Shown: positions 13,716-21,475 of the stretch, piece by piece
How positions within the stretch are numbered: the stretch's first letter is position 1
How the letters are laid out: every line of letters starts with the position of its first letter
DNA from: a bacterium
Lineage (GTDB): Bacteria; Krumholzibacteriota; Krumholzibacteriia; LZORAL124-64-63
DNA: 49,215 nt
Direction: 5' to 3'
NCBI GenBank assembly: GCA_024231905.1
Contig: JAAEQC010000159.1
Coordinates: forward strand, 1-49,215
Made by a program: the position numbers and the translations under genes
Notes under the pieces: generated by a model
Seen by the model: the letters and a program-made list of their open reading frames with translations, nothing else
Database searches by the model: none
Told to the model about the DNA's origin: nothing

Positions 13716-14461
13716 TGCCACAGAACCTCGCGCTGTACCTGTTGAAGAACAAGCACGTGCGGACGCCCGACACGCTCCCGCTCCCCCTCGACAACTTCGC
13801 GCTCGCAGTGTCCACCATCTCGTTGAATGTGGCCAACGCACAAGCGGTGGCCCCAGAGACCCTGCTCGCGGGATACTTCGACTTCACGTCAGTGCCACAC
13901 TATGGGAGCGACACGTCGCCCCACGGTCAACTCCGCAGCGACCTGGAAGAGTTCGTGAAGAGGGGCCCGGATGATGGAGCCCCAGTGGAAACCAGGAGCG
14001 GGAACTACTACCTACAACCCACGTTCGACGCCTACGACGCCTACGCGCAGTGGATCGCGGAGTACATGAACTGCGGCGACTTCAACGCCATCTACATCGA
14101 CAACGGATGGGTCGCGGTCCCGGACCAGTGGCGTCGGGACCTCGGACTCGACCGGGACGAGGCCGCCACGCGACACCCGAAGCTCCGCAACTACTTCCTG
14201 GAGCGGATCTGGGATCTGATCGACGAGAGCAGACCCATCATCCCCAACATCGGCTCCGGGTGGGGCCCGATGCCCGACCCGATCGATGGGTTCTCCGTGG
14301 AGCACGCGGGTCTGCGCCCGGGAGACGTCGCACCCGTCCTTGGGCGGTTCCAGGCGCTCCCGTCCTCGTACAACATCCTGTGGCGTCGCGAGAACAACGA
14401 GACCAACCTCAACCTGTCCGGTTTCGGCGGAGTCCTCATGGATGGCTACAGGTGCATGTAA
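13715..14461 (+). CDS. Glycoside-hydrolase-like protein (248 aa)
   Basis: The GTG overlaps the previous stop (TAGTG) and has GGAG eight bases upstream. The pattern NAIYIDNGW, then LRNYFLERIWDLI, then IPNIGSGWG and GFSVEHAG is like strand ends of TIM-barrel enzymes of the hypothetical glycosyl hydrolase 15-like group, where Asp and Glu at strand ends act in catalysis. The Asp in IDN and the Glu in SVEH are the candidates. It has no signal peptide. It is immediately followed by a lipoprotein gene, and both look like accessory cargo. The family call is tentative. Confidence 0.5.
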   Translation: MPQNLALYLLKNKHVRTPDTLPLPLDNFALAVSTISLNVANAQAVAPETLLAGYFDFTSVPHYGSDTSPHGQLRSDLEEFVKRGPDDGAPVETRSGNYYLQPTFDAYDAYAQWIAEYMNCGDFNAIYIDNGWVAVPDQWRRDLGLDRDEAATRHPKLRNYFLERIWDLIDESRPIIPNIGSGWGPMPDPIDGFSVEHAGLRPGDVAPVLGRFQALPSSYNILWRRENNETNLNLSGFGGVLMDGYRCM

Positions 14462-14481
14462 CGATGGAAAGGAGAAGTGAC

Positions 14482-15453
14482 ATGAGAGTATTCCTGATCG
14501 CCGCCCTGCTGATGGTGTCCGGGGCGAGTTGTGACAAGCCGCCGGTCGAGGATCCACCTCCGGGGATCAACGCCGTGACGGTTTTCGGGTGCCAGGGGAC
14601 TGCTGGCGCCATCGGCATCGGGACGCTCGCGGGCGACGTGGGCGACACGGTGACGGTCGCTCTGACCACCACAGCGCTCGACCGAGTGGACGCCTGGCTG
14701 GTGGACCTGGCGTACCCGGTCAACTACCTGAAGTTCGTGGAGGCTACCGAGGGAGCCTTGCTGGGCGAGGACTGGGAATTCTTCGCCGGAAGCACGTTCG
14801 GCGGCGGGTTGCGCGTTGGTGGGCAAGGTGGACACGGATTCATCGAGGCGGGGGCGGGTGGCTCGCTCTGCGAGATCACCTTCGTCGTGGACCTCGCCAG
14901 CGGAGTCGACATCCCGTATGTGGCGCCGTTCGCATTTCTCAATTTCCATGACGACGTTCAGGACTACGAACAGAACTGCTACGACCCGCTAATCAAGACC
15001 GCCCGGGTCTACCCCCTCGGGCGCGTCGTCACCGACACGACAATCGCGGGGATCGAGTTCGTCGACGGCGCCGAGCACAACAGCGCGGCGGCCATCGTGG
15101 ACGTGTACCTGGAATGTAACGAGGGCGAGGCCGCACGGTGCCTTAGCATCGACATGGCCTACGGGGCGATGGGCGTCTTCGAGCGAGCCTGCGCCCTGAA
15201 TCCACTGTTCGACGAGTGGAGCGCGTTCGACTGGAGCCGCCACCCGAGCAAGAACGTGCTCCGGATCGGCGGGTTCACGACAGACTCGGGCGTGACCATG
15301 GACGGGTTGCCCATCTGGATCGGCACATTCGTGTTCGTGCTCTCGGACGACGACGCGTGGGCGGAGATTGCGCGCACGGAGATATGCCTGACCGACGTCC
15401 CGTACCCGTTCGCGAGCGACAGGATTGCCGCCGGAGAGCGGTGGGAGAAGTAG
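14482..15453 (+). CDS. Lipoprotein with cohesin-like domain (323 aa)
   Basis: The N-terminus MRVFLIAALLMVSGASC is a lipoprotein signal sequence with Cys17 as the likely lipidated residue. A repeat-like pair of beta domains follows. GDVGDTVTVALTTTALDRVDAW, then YPVNYLKFVEA and SLCEITFVVDL follow the strand order of cohesin-type domains, and the second half (IDMAYGAMGVFERA, IGTFVFVLSDDD) looks like a diverged copy. GGAG lies seven bases before the ATG. Anchoring on the host envelope during infection is inferred, with superinfection exclusion as one possible role. Confidence 0.65.
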   Translation: MRVFLIAALLMVSGASCDKPPVEDPPPGINAVTVFGCQGTAGAIGIGTLAGDVGDTVTVALTTTALDRVDAWLVDLAYPVNYLKFVEATEGALLGEDWEFFAGSTFGGGLRVGGQGGHGFIEAGAGGSLCEITFVVDLASGVDIPYVAPFAFLNFHDDVQDYEQNCYDPLIKTARVYPLGRVVTDTTIAGIEFVDGAEHNSAAAIVDVYLECNEGEAARCLSIDMAYGAMGVFERACALNPLFDEWSAFDWSRHPSKNVLRIGGFTTDSGVTMDGLPIWIGTFVFVLSDDDAWAEIARTEICLTDVPYPFASDRIAAGERWEK

Positions 15454-15569
15454 ATGGTGTAGGGGGCGGGGGCCGTCGGCTCTTGCGTTCGCGAATCGCG
15501 CGGAGTCGGTATGGGTTCTGGCCCAGAGGATCGACCTCACCGCCCCCTTACCTTCACAAGGGAGACATT

Positions 15570-15875
15570 GTGGGAGAGTTGGTGTTGTCGCTGGTGCCGA
15601 AGTTCATCGAGGAAGTGGGAGAGGTGAAACCATGCGCCAAGTGTGGAAAGCCCGTTGCCTGGTGCAAGACGAAGAAGGGCAAAAACTACCCCATCCACGC
15701 AGACCCAGAGCTTGTGGACGAGAAGTACGGTACGTACGTGAGCCACTACGACCACTGCTCGCCCTCTGGGATGGGCCAGAAAGACTCTGGTGGTGGGAGG
15801 CAAGGCTCGCCCAGGCGCTCCGTCAGAACAAGCCACCCGGAGGCGCCGATCTCTAGGTTGGAGGGATGGGACTAG
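15570..15875 (+). CDS. Zinc-ribbon-like protein (101 aa)
   Basis: GTG start with GGGAG five bases upstream. CAKCGKPVAWC, then a downstream H-x-DH-C segment (SHYDHC), suggests one zinc site. The C-terminus is Ser/Gly/Arg-rich. It ends with TAG directly followed in frame by the ATG of the endolysin gene. The 116-bp spacer before it contains the inverted repeat GGGGGCGG/CCGCCCCC. Confidence 0.65.
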   Translation: MGELVLSLVPKFIEEVGEVKPCAKCGKPVAWCKTKKGKNYPIHADPELVDEKYGTYVSHYDHCSPSGMGQKDSGGGRQGSPRRSVRTSHPEAPISRLEGWD

Positions 15876-16364
15876 ATGGAGCAGAACGCAGTCTACTCTC
15901 GTCAGCTGTCCGAGAATTTCGACGCCCACGAGTTCCGGTGCAGGGGCACCAACCACCACGCGCAGTGCGCGTGCCATGGGGCCGTGAACGTGCGGGTGCC
16001 CCTACTGATGGTGCTGCAGAACTTCCGCTCCAGCATGGGGCAGCCGGTGACTGTGATGTCGGGGTTCCGGTGCGACGAGTACAACAAGAGGGTTGGCGGG
16101 CACCTGGGGTCCTTCCACCGCATCGGGATGGCCGCGGACATCACGTCGGAGACTATCCGGCACTGGTGCAAGAAGGACAGCCCCGCGTCAGCGCGGTTCT
16201 TGGCGGCGATCGTGGTTGGTATCTGTAAGCGCCAGGGCAACGTGATCTGGTACCCGCACAAGAACTTCATCCATGTGGACGTGGGGGCGCGCGTCACGGA
16301 GCACCTGATCCGCGTGGCCGACGAGAACGGTGTGCTGTCCCCACTGGAGGAGGGAGATGGGTAG
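15876..16364 (+). CDS. Peptidase M15 family endolysin (162 aa)
   Basis: Zinc D-Ala-D-Ala-type peptidase of the M15A group, cleaving peptidoglycan cross-links. NFDAHEF near residue 14 is the usual start of this family. VTVMSGFRCDEYNKRVGG leads to the zinc motif SFHRIGMAAD, with His81 and Asp88, and IHVDVG with His133 as the third ligand. An extra Cys/His cluster (CRGTNHHAQCACHG) sits between the N-terminal helix and the core. Length is typical. No signal sequence, so release needs a holin. Purines (GGATGGGA) precede the ATG. Confidence 0.85.
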   Translation: MEQNAVYSRQLSENFDAHEFRCRGTNHHAQCACHGAVNVRVPLLMVLQNFRSSMGQPVTVMSGFRCDEYNKRVGGHLGSFHRIGMAADITSETIRHWCKKDSPASARFLAAIVVGICKRQGNVIWYPHKNFIHVDVGARVTEHLIRVADENGVLSPLEEGDG

Positions 16365-16824
16365 ACACCCAGAGATCACTGTCAGGTGTGGCCAGTGTGG
16401 TGTGGAGTTCGAGGCCAGGTCGCCCCAAGCGTCGCTCTGCTCCAACGACTGCCGGAACACGATGCGCCGGGAGAGATACCGCGACTTGGACTCCGTCAGG
16501 CTGGCCAGGCTGGGCTCCGCCCTGCGGTACGGGCGGACGGCCCGGGGGCGGGTCAAGATCATCGCCGCCCGGGAGCTGAGGCGAAAAGAGCGCAGGCTGC
16601 AGTGGTACCACCTGCGGCAGGTGGAGCTGCCGGAGTGGATGCAGGCGTTTCGGAGAGAATTCTGGCGCCACGCACAGATGGTTCACCGTAAAACGGGTGA
16701 ACACGACCCCAGGGTCTTGGTGGCGTACAGGCTTCTCCGCCGATTGTCCTTGCAAGAGGTCCGGTCTGCGGGTAATCTGAAAACCGCCTTAGACAGAGCC
16801 AAGCATGGTTCTCCTGAGGGCTGA
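16357..16824 (+). CDS. Zinc-finger protein, possible nuclease-like (155 aa)
   Basis: The N-terminus CGQCGVEFEARSPQASLCSNDC forms a Cys4 zinc knuckle like those that precede HNH endonucleases. The rest is basic and helical (RRKERRLQWYHLRQVELPEWM) and I do not see a full HNH signature. GGAGGAGGGAG precedes the ATG, which overlaps the endolysin stop. A palindrome lies inside it (16682-16701). Confidence 0.65.
   Translation: MGRHPEITVRCGQCGVEFEARSPQASLCSNDCRNTMRRERYRDLDSVRLARLGSALRYGRTARGRVKIIAARELRRKERRLQWYHLRQVELPEWMQAFRREFWRHAQMVHRKTGEHDPRVLVAYRLLRRLSLQEVRSAGNLKTALDRAKHGSPEG
16682..16701. promoter_or_regulatory. Palindromic operator candidate
   Basis: TTCACC-N8-GGTGAA, extended to 7-bp arms by flanking G and C. 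It is about 300 bp upstream of the initiator gene and shares ten starting bases with the site at 5390. Confidence 0.5.
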
Positions 16825-16833
16825 GGTGGATCC

Positions 16834-16859
16834 GGCGGGAGGTTTGGTCACCTCCCGCC
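16834..16859. terminator. Perfect 10-bp hairpin
   Basis: GGCGGGAGGT (16834-16843) and ACCTCCCGCC (16850-16859) with a six-base loop, ten bases after the zinc-finger gene. No T-tract. Confidence 0.5.
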
Positions 16860-16924
16860 ACCCCTGAAATAGCCTGGTCACAGCAGGCGTCCGAGTGTCC
16901 CTGGTTGCTCCCGCTGCCAGGCCG

Positions 16925-16964
16925 AGCCCCCGGCCCTCCTGTGACGAGGGTTCGGGGGCTTTCT
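16925..16964 (+). terminator. Intrinsic terminator before the replication genes
   Basis: AGCCCCCG/CGGGGGCT outer stem (16925-16932, 16953-16960) with an inner GCCCTC/GAGGGT stem, followed by TTTCT. It is the best terminator-like structure in the window, placed between the endolysin group and the initiator gene. Confidence 0.65.
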
Positions 16965-16980
16965 CGTGAAGGGAGACGCT

Positions 16981-18183
16981 GTGGAGAACGCAGAGAAACC
17001 AGGGAGAGATCACGGAGACATCGCCAACCTCGTCTCCGTGAAGTCGATGAGGAACATCGCCAGTGGGGTGCCCCCGGGATACGCCACGGTTGAAGCCGCG
17101 GGGGAGTCGCACACGCGCGTGCCAGACCAGCTCATTGAGGATCACGGGATGACCTGGGTCGAGGCTGGGGTCTGGTCCGTACTCCGCCGCATGGAATCAT
17201 GGCCTGACGGCTGCAAGCCTTCCTACAAGTACATCGGTGAGAGGTTGGGGATGTCGGCAAGCACAGCCAAGAGGCATGTCGAAGCGCTTGCAAACAACGG
17301 CTGGGTGGCGGTCACAAACCGCAAGCAACCCCAGAAGAAGAACTGGCTGACGAACGAGTACCGCACCATCTACGTCAGACGTGTGGTCAAAATGGTAGAC
17401 CCCTCGGGTCAAAATGAACCGACCCCTTTGGTCAAAATGACCCAGGAAAGAGAGTCTTCTAAAGAGAGAAAAGCAGAGGACCCCATCAAAGATCTCACCA
17501 GCACCATCCCTCCCCTGCAAGCAGCCTTCCCCCAGATCGTGCAAGCGTGGACTGCAAGCACCGGGAACAGGCTCTACAAGCCATCCCCCCGAGAGAGGAA
17601 AGCCATCAATGACCTCTACGGCTTCGTCAAGGATGAGGCCGATCCGGTCAAGATCATCGAGGGCATGTTCGAGGCTCGCCGCAAGCAAGCTCTCGACGAT
17701 CCCTTCTGGGCCAAGGAGGTCAACTGCACCATCTCGTGGGTTCTGTCGAATGCAAGCGTGCTGCTAAGCCTAGTGAAGCGAGGAGCTGCGAATGGGACCT
17801 CTCCCGGATTTTCTAACGAGCGGGACGAACGGCAGGCCAGAAGAGAGCGGCTCGAAGACAGTTGGGGCAACATCAAGTATTGCCTCATCCGAAACAAGAT
17901 CCGGTCAGGACGAGACGACATCATCAAAGCCGCTGGTCTCGAAAAGAAGGTCGACTTCGCAGACGAACTCCACTTCATCGCCAAGTACCTCCTCTTCCAC
18001 GCCAACAACCCCGTCGGCATTCTCGATAAAACCGACGACCACGCCTACTGGACAGGGGTCCTCACCAAACTCCGCGATAGCTATCGCGGGTGGGTCGCGG
18101 CGGGATCGCATCGAGACATCGGCTCTGGCCTGCTGTCTGCTCGACCCGGCGAAGTTCCCACTGCTGTCAGAGAGAGTGACTGA
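16981..18183 (+). CDS. Winged-helix replication initiator-like protein (400 aa)
   Basis: A helix-turn-helix (KPSYKYIGERLGMSASTAKR, about residues 75-95) followed by a wing (NNGWVAVTNRK) matches phage replication initiators. A charged linker with repeated PLVKM-type phrases and a helical C-terminal domain follow, as in proteins that load DnaB. The GTG at 16981 has GGGAG five bases upstream. The gene contains six TGCAAGC motifs, like the iterons inside lambda O. The downstream helicase frame overlaps its end, and the last 25 or so residues (after about 18100) may not be genuine. Confidence 0.7.
   Translation: MENAEKPGRDHGDIANLVSVKSMRNIASGVPPGYATVEAAGESHTRVPDQLIEDHGMTWVEAGVWSVLRRMESWPDGCKPSYKYIGERLGMSASTAKRHVEALANNGWVAVTNRKQPQKKNWLTNEYRTIYVRRVVKMVDPSGQNEPTPLVKMTQERESSKERKAEDPIKDLTSTIPPLQAAFPQIVQAWTASTGNRLYKPSPRERKAINDLYGFVKDEADPVKIIEGMFEARRKQALDDPFWAKEVNCTISWVLSNASVLLSLVKRGAANGTSPGFSNERDERQARRERLEDSWGNIKYCLIRNKIRSGRDDIIKAAGLEKKVDFADELHFIAKYLLFHANNPVGILDKTDDHAYWTGVLTKLRDSYRGWVAAGSHRDIGSGLLSARPGEVPTAVRESD
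17212..17757. repeat. Iteron-like TGCAAGC cluster inside the initiator gene
   Basis: TGCAAGC at 17212, 17516, 17540, 17553 and 17751, with the complement at 17286 and a related CGCAAGCAAGC at 17680. Such a cluster inside an initiator gene is the arrangement of the lambda-type origin. A candidate replication origin. Confidence 0.5.
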
Positions 18184-19348
18184 CCAAAGTTTCAGAAACG
18201 GCTTGCATAAGGCGATCTATCAAGAGATGGTGGCGTGCAAAGAGAAGGGCGTGCCCCTAGACGCCCTGTGGGCTGAGACCAGGTATCCGCTAGAGATCGC
18301 GGACCTGCTGGACAACGTCGTCGTGGGCGGCGCTCCGCTGGAGTATTTCGTGGACCAGCTCGTGGAGATGGACGGCAAGAGAAAGCTCTACCAAATGGGC
18401 GGAAGCGTCCAAGACCTGGCCAAGAACGGCTCCTCCAGTGAGGAGATCCTCTCAGTGATCGCGAGCCGGTCCACCGAGCTGGCGAGCCAAACCACGACCC
18501 GGCGCCTCATCCCGATCGCGGATTCGCTGGATGGCGTCGTGGACGAGGTCTCTGAGCCCCCCGACGGATCTGGCCCTCCAGGGCTGTCCTCAGGGCTCGC
18601 CACCCTGGACATGATGACCGCGGGGTTCCACCCCGGAGAGGTGGTGGTGGTCGCTGCCCGCCCCGGGTGCGGGAAGACCTCCCTTGCCCTGAACATTGCT
18701 GAGCATGTAGTCCTGAACTCCAAGAGGGCGGTCGCGTTCTTCTCCTTGGAGATGACCACCGAGTCCCTGATCATGCGCCTGTTGTCGAGCGTCGGGAAGG
18801 TGAACGGCCAGCGGATCCGGCGCCACGACCTGTCTGAGGGGCAGCTGGACTCAGTGGTGGCCGCGGGAGCCAGGCTGCACGCGGCGCCCCTCCACATCAT
18901 GGATGAGCCTTCCACCACCCACCAGATCCGAGCTGCGACCGTGGATCTGTTGCAGCGGGAGAAGCTGTCCTTGATCGTGATCGACTACCTGACCCTGATC
19001 GACTCCTGCCCGAGCGAGCGGTTCGAGTCCAGGCAGCAGGAGGTCTCCACCCACTCCCGCCGGATGAAGGCGCTGGCCAAGGAGGCGGGCTGCCCGATCC
19101 TGGTGCTCGCCCAGCTGAGAAAAGTTCCCCCAGGGAGCGAGGGGCGCCGCCCGACCAACCAGGACATCCGTGACACTGGAGCGATCGAGCAGGACGCCGA
19201 CGTGGTCCTCCTCTTGCACCCAGAGGTAGATCCACGCGTGGACGGCGAGACCACCCTCATCGTCTCGAAGCAGAGGAACGGCCCGACCGGAGAGTTCCCA
19301 CTGGTCTTCTCGAAGCAGTTCACTAAGTTCCGGGAGATTTCACTCTAG
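18176..19348 (+). CDS. DnaB-like replicative helicase
   Basis: RecA-fold hexameric helicase. Walker A is ARPGCGKTS (about residues 161-169 from this start), then FFSLEMT, the Walker B region LSLIVIDYLTLI, and SVAAQL-type sensing motif LVLAQLRK, ending with VSKQRNGPTGEFPL, all in DnaB order. Homology to the DnaB N-terminal domain begins upstream of the GTG chosen here (ETSALACCLLDPAKF, near 18108), yet that frame has no ATG, GTG or TTG between 17792 and 18176. The ATG at 17792 has a good ribosome binding site but would give a 105-residue Ser/Thr-rich extension lying over the initiator gene. A +1 frameshift joining the initiator to the helicase is the alternative. Confidence 0.85.
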   Translation: MTDQSFRNGLHKAIYQEMVACKEKGVPLDALWAETRYPLEIADLLDNVVVGGAPLEYFVDQLVEMDGKRKLYQMGGSVQDLAKNGSSSEEILSVIASRSTELASQTTTRRLIPIADSLDGVVDEVSEPPDGSGPPGLSSGLATLDMMTAGFHPGEVVVVAARPGCGKTSLALNIAEHVVLNSKRAVAFFSLEMTTESLIMRLLSSVGKVNGQRIRRHDLSEGQLDSVVAAGARLHAAPLHIMDEPSTTHQIRAATVDLLQREKLSLIVIDYLTLIDSCPSERFESRQQEVSTHSRRMKALAKEAGCPILVLAQLRKVPPGSEGRRPTNQDIRDTGAIEQDADVVLLLHPEVDPRVDGETTLIVSKQRNGPTGEFPLVFSKQFTKFREISL

Positions 19349-19461
19349 GGCTTGACACGAAGCGCTGAGCTGTTGCAGGTTGCTTGCAGGTGGAGACGCG
19401 GGCTGGCGCCCCGCAGAACGAAGCCCCCACAAGAACACCAGCGCCACAGTGGGGCGTTTCT

Positions 19462-19890
19462 GTGAAACACAACATCCTCGCTGCTGTCGCCCTGGTGGTC
19501 CTCGCCGCCACTGCCATTACCGTCTTCTCGGGCGCAAGCAGCTTCCGCCGCATCAGCGGTGGCTACATGAACACCTTCGGCATAGAGGACTCAACCGGCT
19601 GGAAAACGACAATAGGGTTCCACAAGAGCCAGGCTGGGAGCACAAGATCCTGGGTCAACATGCAGCCAGTGCGGAACCTGTTGATCAACAACGGCCGATC
19701 CTCGACGGCATACGTTCGGGTCTATTCAACCAAACTGCCGGACCGCCCCCCCAGGGATGGGTCTAGCTATGTAACTGTGTTGATCCCGGGGTTCAGCTCG
19801 TGGCTGAGCGAGGGGGTGGAAATCTACGCGGTCCACACTCGCTCGCCCGTGGGCCCAGGCAGGCGTATCGTGTTCACGGGTTGGAATTAG
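19462..19890 (+). CDS. Exported protein, ISGGY family copy 1 (142 aa)
   Basis: A hydrophobic N-terminus (NILAAVALVVLAATAI) ends in GASSFRR, then ISGGYMNTFG and a beta-rich body ending FTGWN. The next gene has the same plan (GASSYKR, ISGGYINAW, FMGWD), so the two are paralogs. I placed the start at GTG 19462 by that alignment. An earlier GTG at 19390 would add 24 residues. Secretion or membrane anchoring is inferred. No known family. Confidence 0.65.
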   Translation: MKHNILAAVALVVLAATAITVFSGASSFRRISGGYMNTFGIEDSTGWKTTIGFHKSQAGSTRSWVNMQPVRNLLINNGRSSTAYVRVYSTKLPDRPPRDGSSYVTVLIPGFSSWLSEGVEIYAVHTRSPVGPGRRIVFTGWN

Positions 19891-19900
19891 GGGGATGACC

Positions 19901-20344
19901 ATGACATCGAAGAAGAAATCAGTTCTAGCGTGCGCCGCCCTGGTGGTCCTCGCCCTGTCGGCGCTGGGAGCGTCATCCTACAAGAGGATTAGCGGCGGGT
20001 ACATCAACGCCTGGTACATGTCCGGCGCCGTGAATGCCATTTATGGGTTCGACAAAGATGCCACAGGCGAGGAGTTTGCGTACGGCGGTGCTGCTGACAT
20101 CTACGTGCCGAAGTGGTGGTCCATCTCCAACCAGTCCGGCGCCGTGTGTACGCTGAATATATACACCAAGGCAATGCCGACGCGCCCGGCGGAGTTTGTA
20201 TTCAACGCGCTTGCCCAACCGGAAGACTCGCTAGTCCTAGTGCTTGACGATGGGATGGTGTGGTCGAGCGAGGGCACGCGCATCTGGGGGATCAAGAACC
20301 GATCCCAGGGCGCGCAAACCGTCCATTTTATGGGGTGGGACTGA
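19901..20344 (+). CDS. Exported protein, ISGGY family copy 2 (147 aa)
   Basis: MTSKKKSVLACAALVVLALSA is a classic signal sequence, with a likely cut after LGA. The body is beta-rich (ADIYVPKWWSISNQSG) and ends FMGWD, matching copy 1. GGGG six bases before the ATG at 19901 favours that start over the ATG at 19895. Confidence 0.7.
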   Translation: MTSKKKSVLACAALVVLALSALGASSYKRISGGYINAWYMSGAVNAIYGFDKDATGEEFAYGGAADIYVPKWWSISNQSGAVCTLNIYTKAMPTRPAEFVFNALAQPEDSLVLVLDDGMVWSSEGTRIWGIKNRSQGAQTVHFMGWD

Positions 20345-20345
20345 C

Positions 20346-20954
20346 ATGCGGAGGCTGATCACCACCCTCGCCCTAGTGGCCCTAGCGGCCCTAGCGGCGT
20401 CAAGGGCTGGCGGCATCGGGTTTAGTGGTGGGCGCGCGAGTGTCGCGATCGACGACAACGCGACGCCGCCAGACACCCTGGATGCCGCCGTGTGGATTAA
20501 TCCCGCCGACAAGCGGGTGTACTTCTACCATTCCTGGGCGACGCTCTGGTTGGACGGCGGTGTCGATCTGGTCGCCAGCAAGACGGCGGCGGATGTGACC
20601 GGCGCTTTGCGCTGGGGCGTCGGAACGGCTCACGACACTACCACAACCAGCGCGGATGGCCTGTGGACGGCAGATTCGCTGGTCATCACTGAGATCCACT
20701 TCTACGGCGAGACGAACGGAGGCACGGACGCCTCTGTTGCCACCACGATCTGGACCAACCGACTCACCGAGGGGCCGAACTTGGCCCTGACGTTCGACCT
20801 GGACGTGGCCGCCAACTCCATGGCACACGACTCCACGGGCATGACGTTGTTCACCCCCGATTCTTGTCGGATCGGGATCTTCGTCACCGCGCCATCGACA
20901 AAGCCAGATAATCCAAAGGTGTCGCTCCGTGCTCATAAATTTATGAGGCCATGA
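20346..20954 (+). CDS. Exported protein, PPDTLD family copy 1 (202 aa)
   Basis: Signal sequence LITTLALVALAALAASRAG, then GGIGFSGGRASVAI. TPPDTLDAAVWINPADKRVY and HSWATLWLDGG resemble the PP-x-x-G-x-x-W-x-x-T-x-x-Y-x-W pattern at the tips of phage tail fibres. It ends LRAHKFMRP. Two downstream genes share the PPDTLD block and the HKF-type end. Longest of the three. Role unknown. Confidence 0.7.
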   Translation: MRRLITTLALVALAALAASRAGGIGFSGGRASVAIDDNATPPDTLDAAVWINPADKRVYFYHSWATLWLDGGVDLVASKTAADVTGALRWGVGTAHDTTTTSADGLWTADSLVITEIHFYGETNGGTDASVATTIWTNRLTEGPNLALTFDLDVAANSMAHDSTGMTLFTPDSCRIGIFVTAPSTKPDNPKVSLRAHKFMRP

Positions 20955-20965
20955 GGGGGAACGTG

Positions 20966-21466
20966 ATGAAACAGATCGTCGCCGTGGCTGTGCTACTGCT
21001 GCTGGCCTCGGGCGCCCAGGCGTCACGGGAAAGCATCTTGACGGAGGGGGCGGCTCCGCCGGACACGCTCGATTCGAGTCTCTGGATCAACTCCGCCGAT
21101 GGGTGCGTGTACCACTACCACTCATGGCTCAACCGTTGGCTCGACCATGGCCACTGGATCGACCAGATCGTCGGCGCGCGTGGGTTCTGGGTCGGCGCGC
21201 CGAGCATCCTCACCGACTACGTGTGGATGGCGAAGAACGCCGGGGCCGCGAGCCCATGCACGCTGGACGTATTCGCCAAGCCACGCGGATCGCCCCGCGA
21301 CACTGTGTTCACGGTGGTGCTGGGACCGTACCGGGCCGACTCGTCTGCGATGAGCATCGAGTTGCCCGCGAACTCTCGGATCACTTCACGGGTCCGGGCG
21401 CAAGACGAAGGTGCGCCGGACACCCCGAGGCTCAAGCTCCGGGTTCGCAAGTTCGTCGAGCCGTAG
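20966..21466 (+). CDS. Exported protein, PPDTLD family copy 2 (166 aa)
   Basis: MKQIVAVAVLLLLASGAQA is a signal peptide with a good cut site after AQA. APPDTLDSSLWIN, HSWLNRWLDHG and the end LRVRKFVEP match its neighbours. It lacks the insert seen in copy 1. AGGGGG sits six bases before this ATG. An earlier ATG at 20951 overlaps the previous stop. Confidence 0.7.
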   Translation: MKQIVAVAVLLLLASGAQASRESILTEGAAPPDTLDSSLWINSADGCVYHYHSWLNRWLDHGHWIDQIVGARGFWVGAPSILTDYVWMAKNAGAASPCTLDVFAKPRGSPRDTVFTVVLGPYRADSSAMSIELPANSRITSRVRAQDEGAPDTPRLKLRVRKFVEP

Positions 21467-21475
21467 GAGGCTGCC

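Noticed and set aside
17792..18175. ATG at 17792 as the helicase start
   Set aside because: It has a good ribosome binding site, but the product is a Ser/Thr-rich run typical of a shifted frame of the initiator gene, with 392 bp of overlap. Kept only as an alternative.
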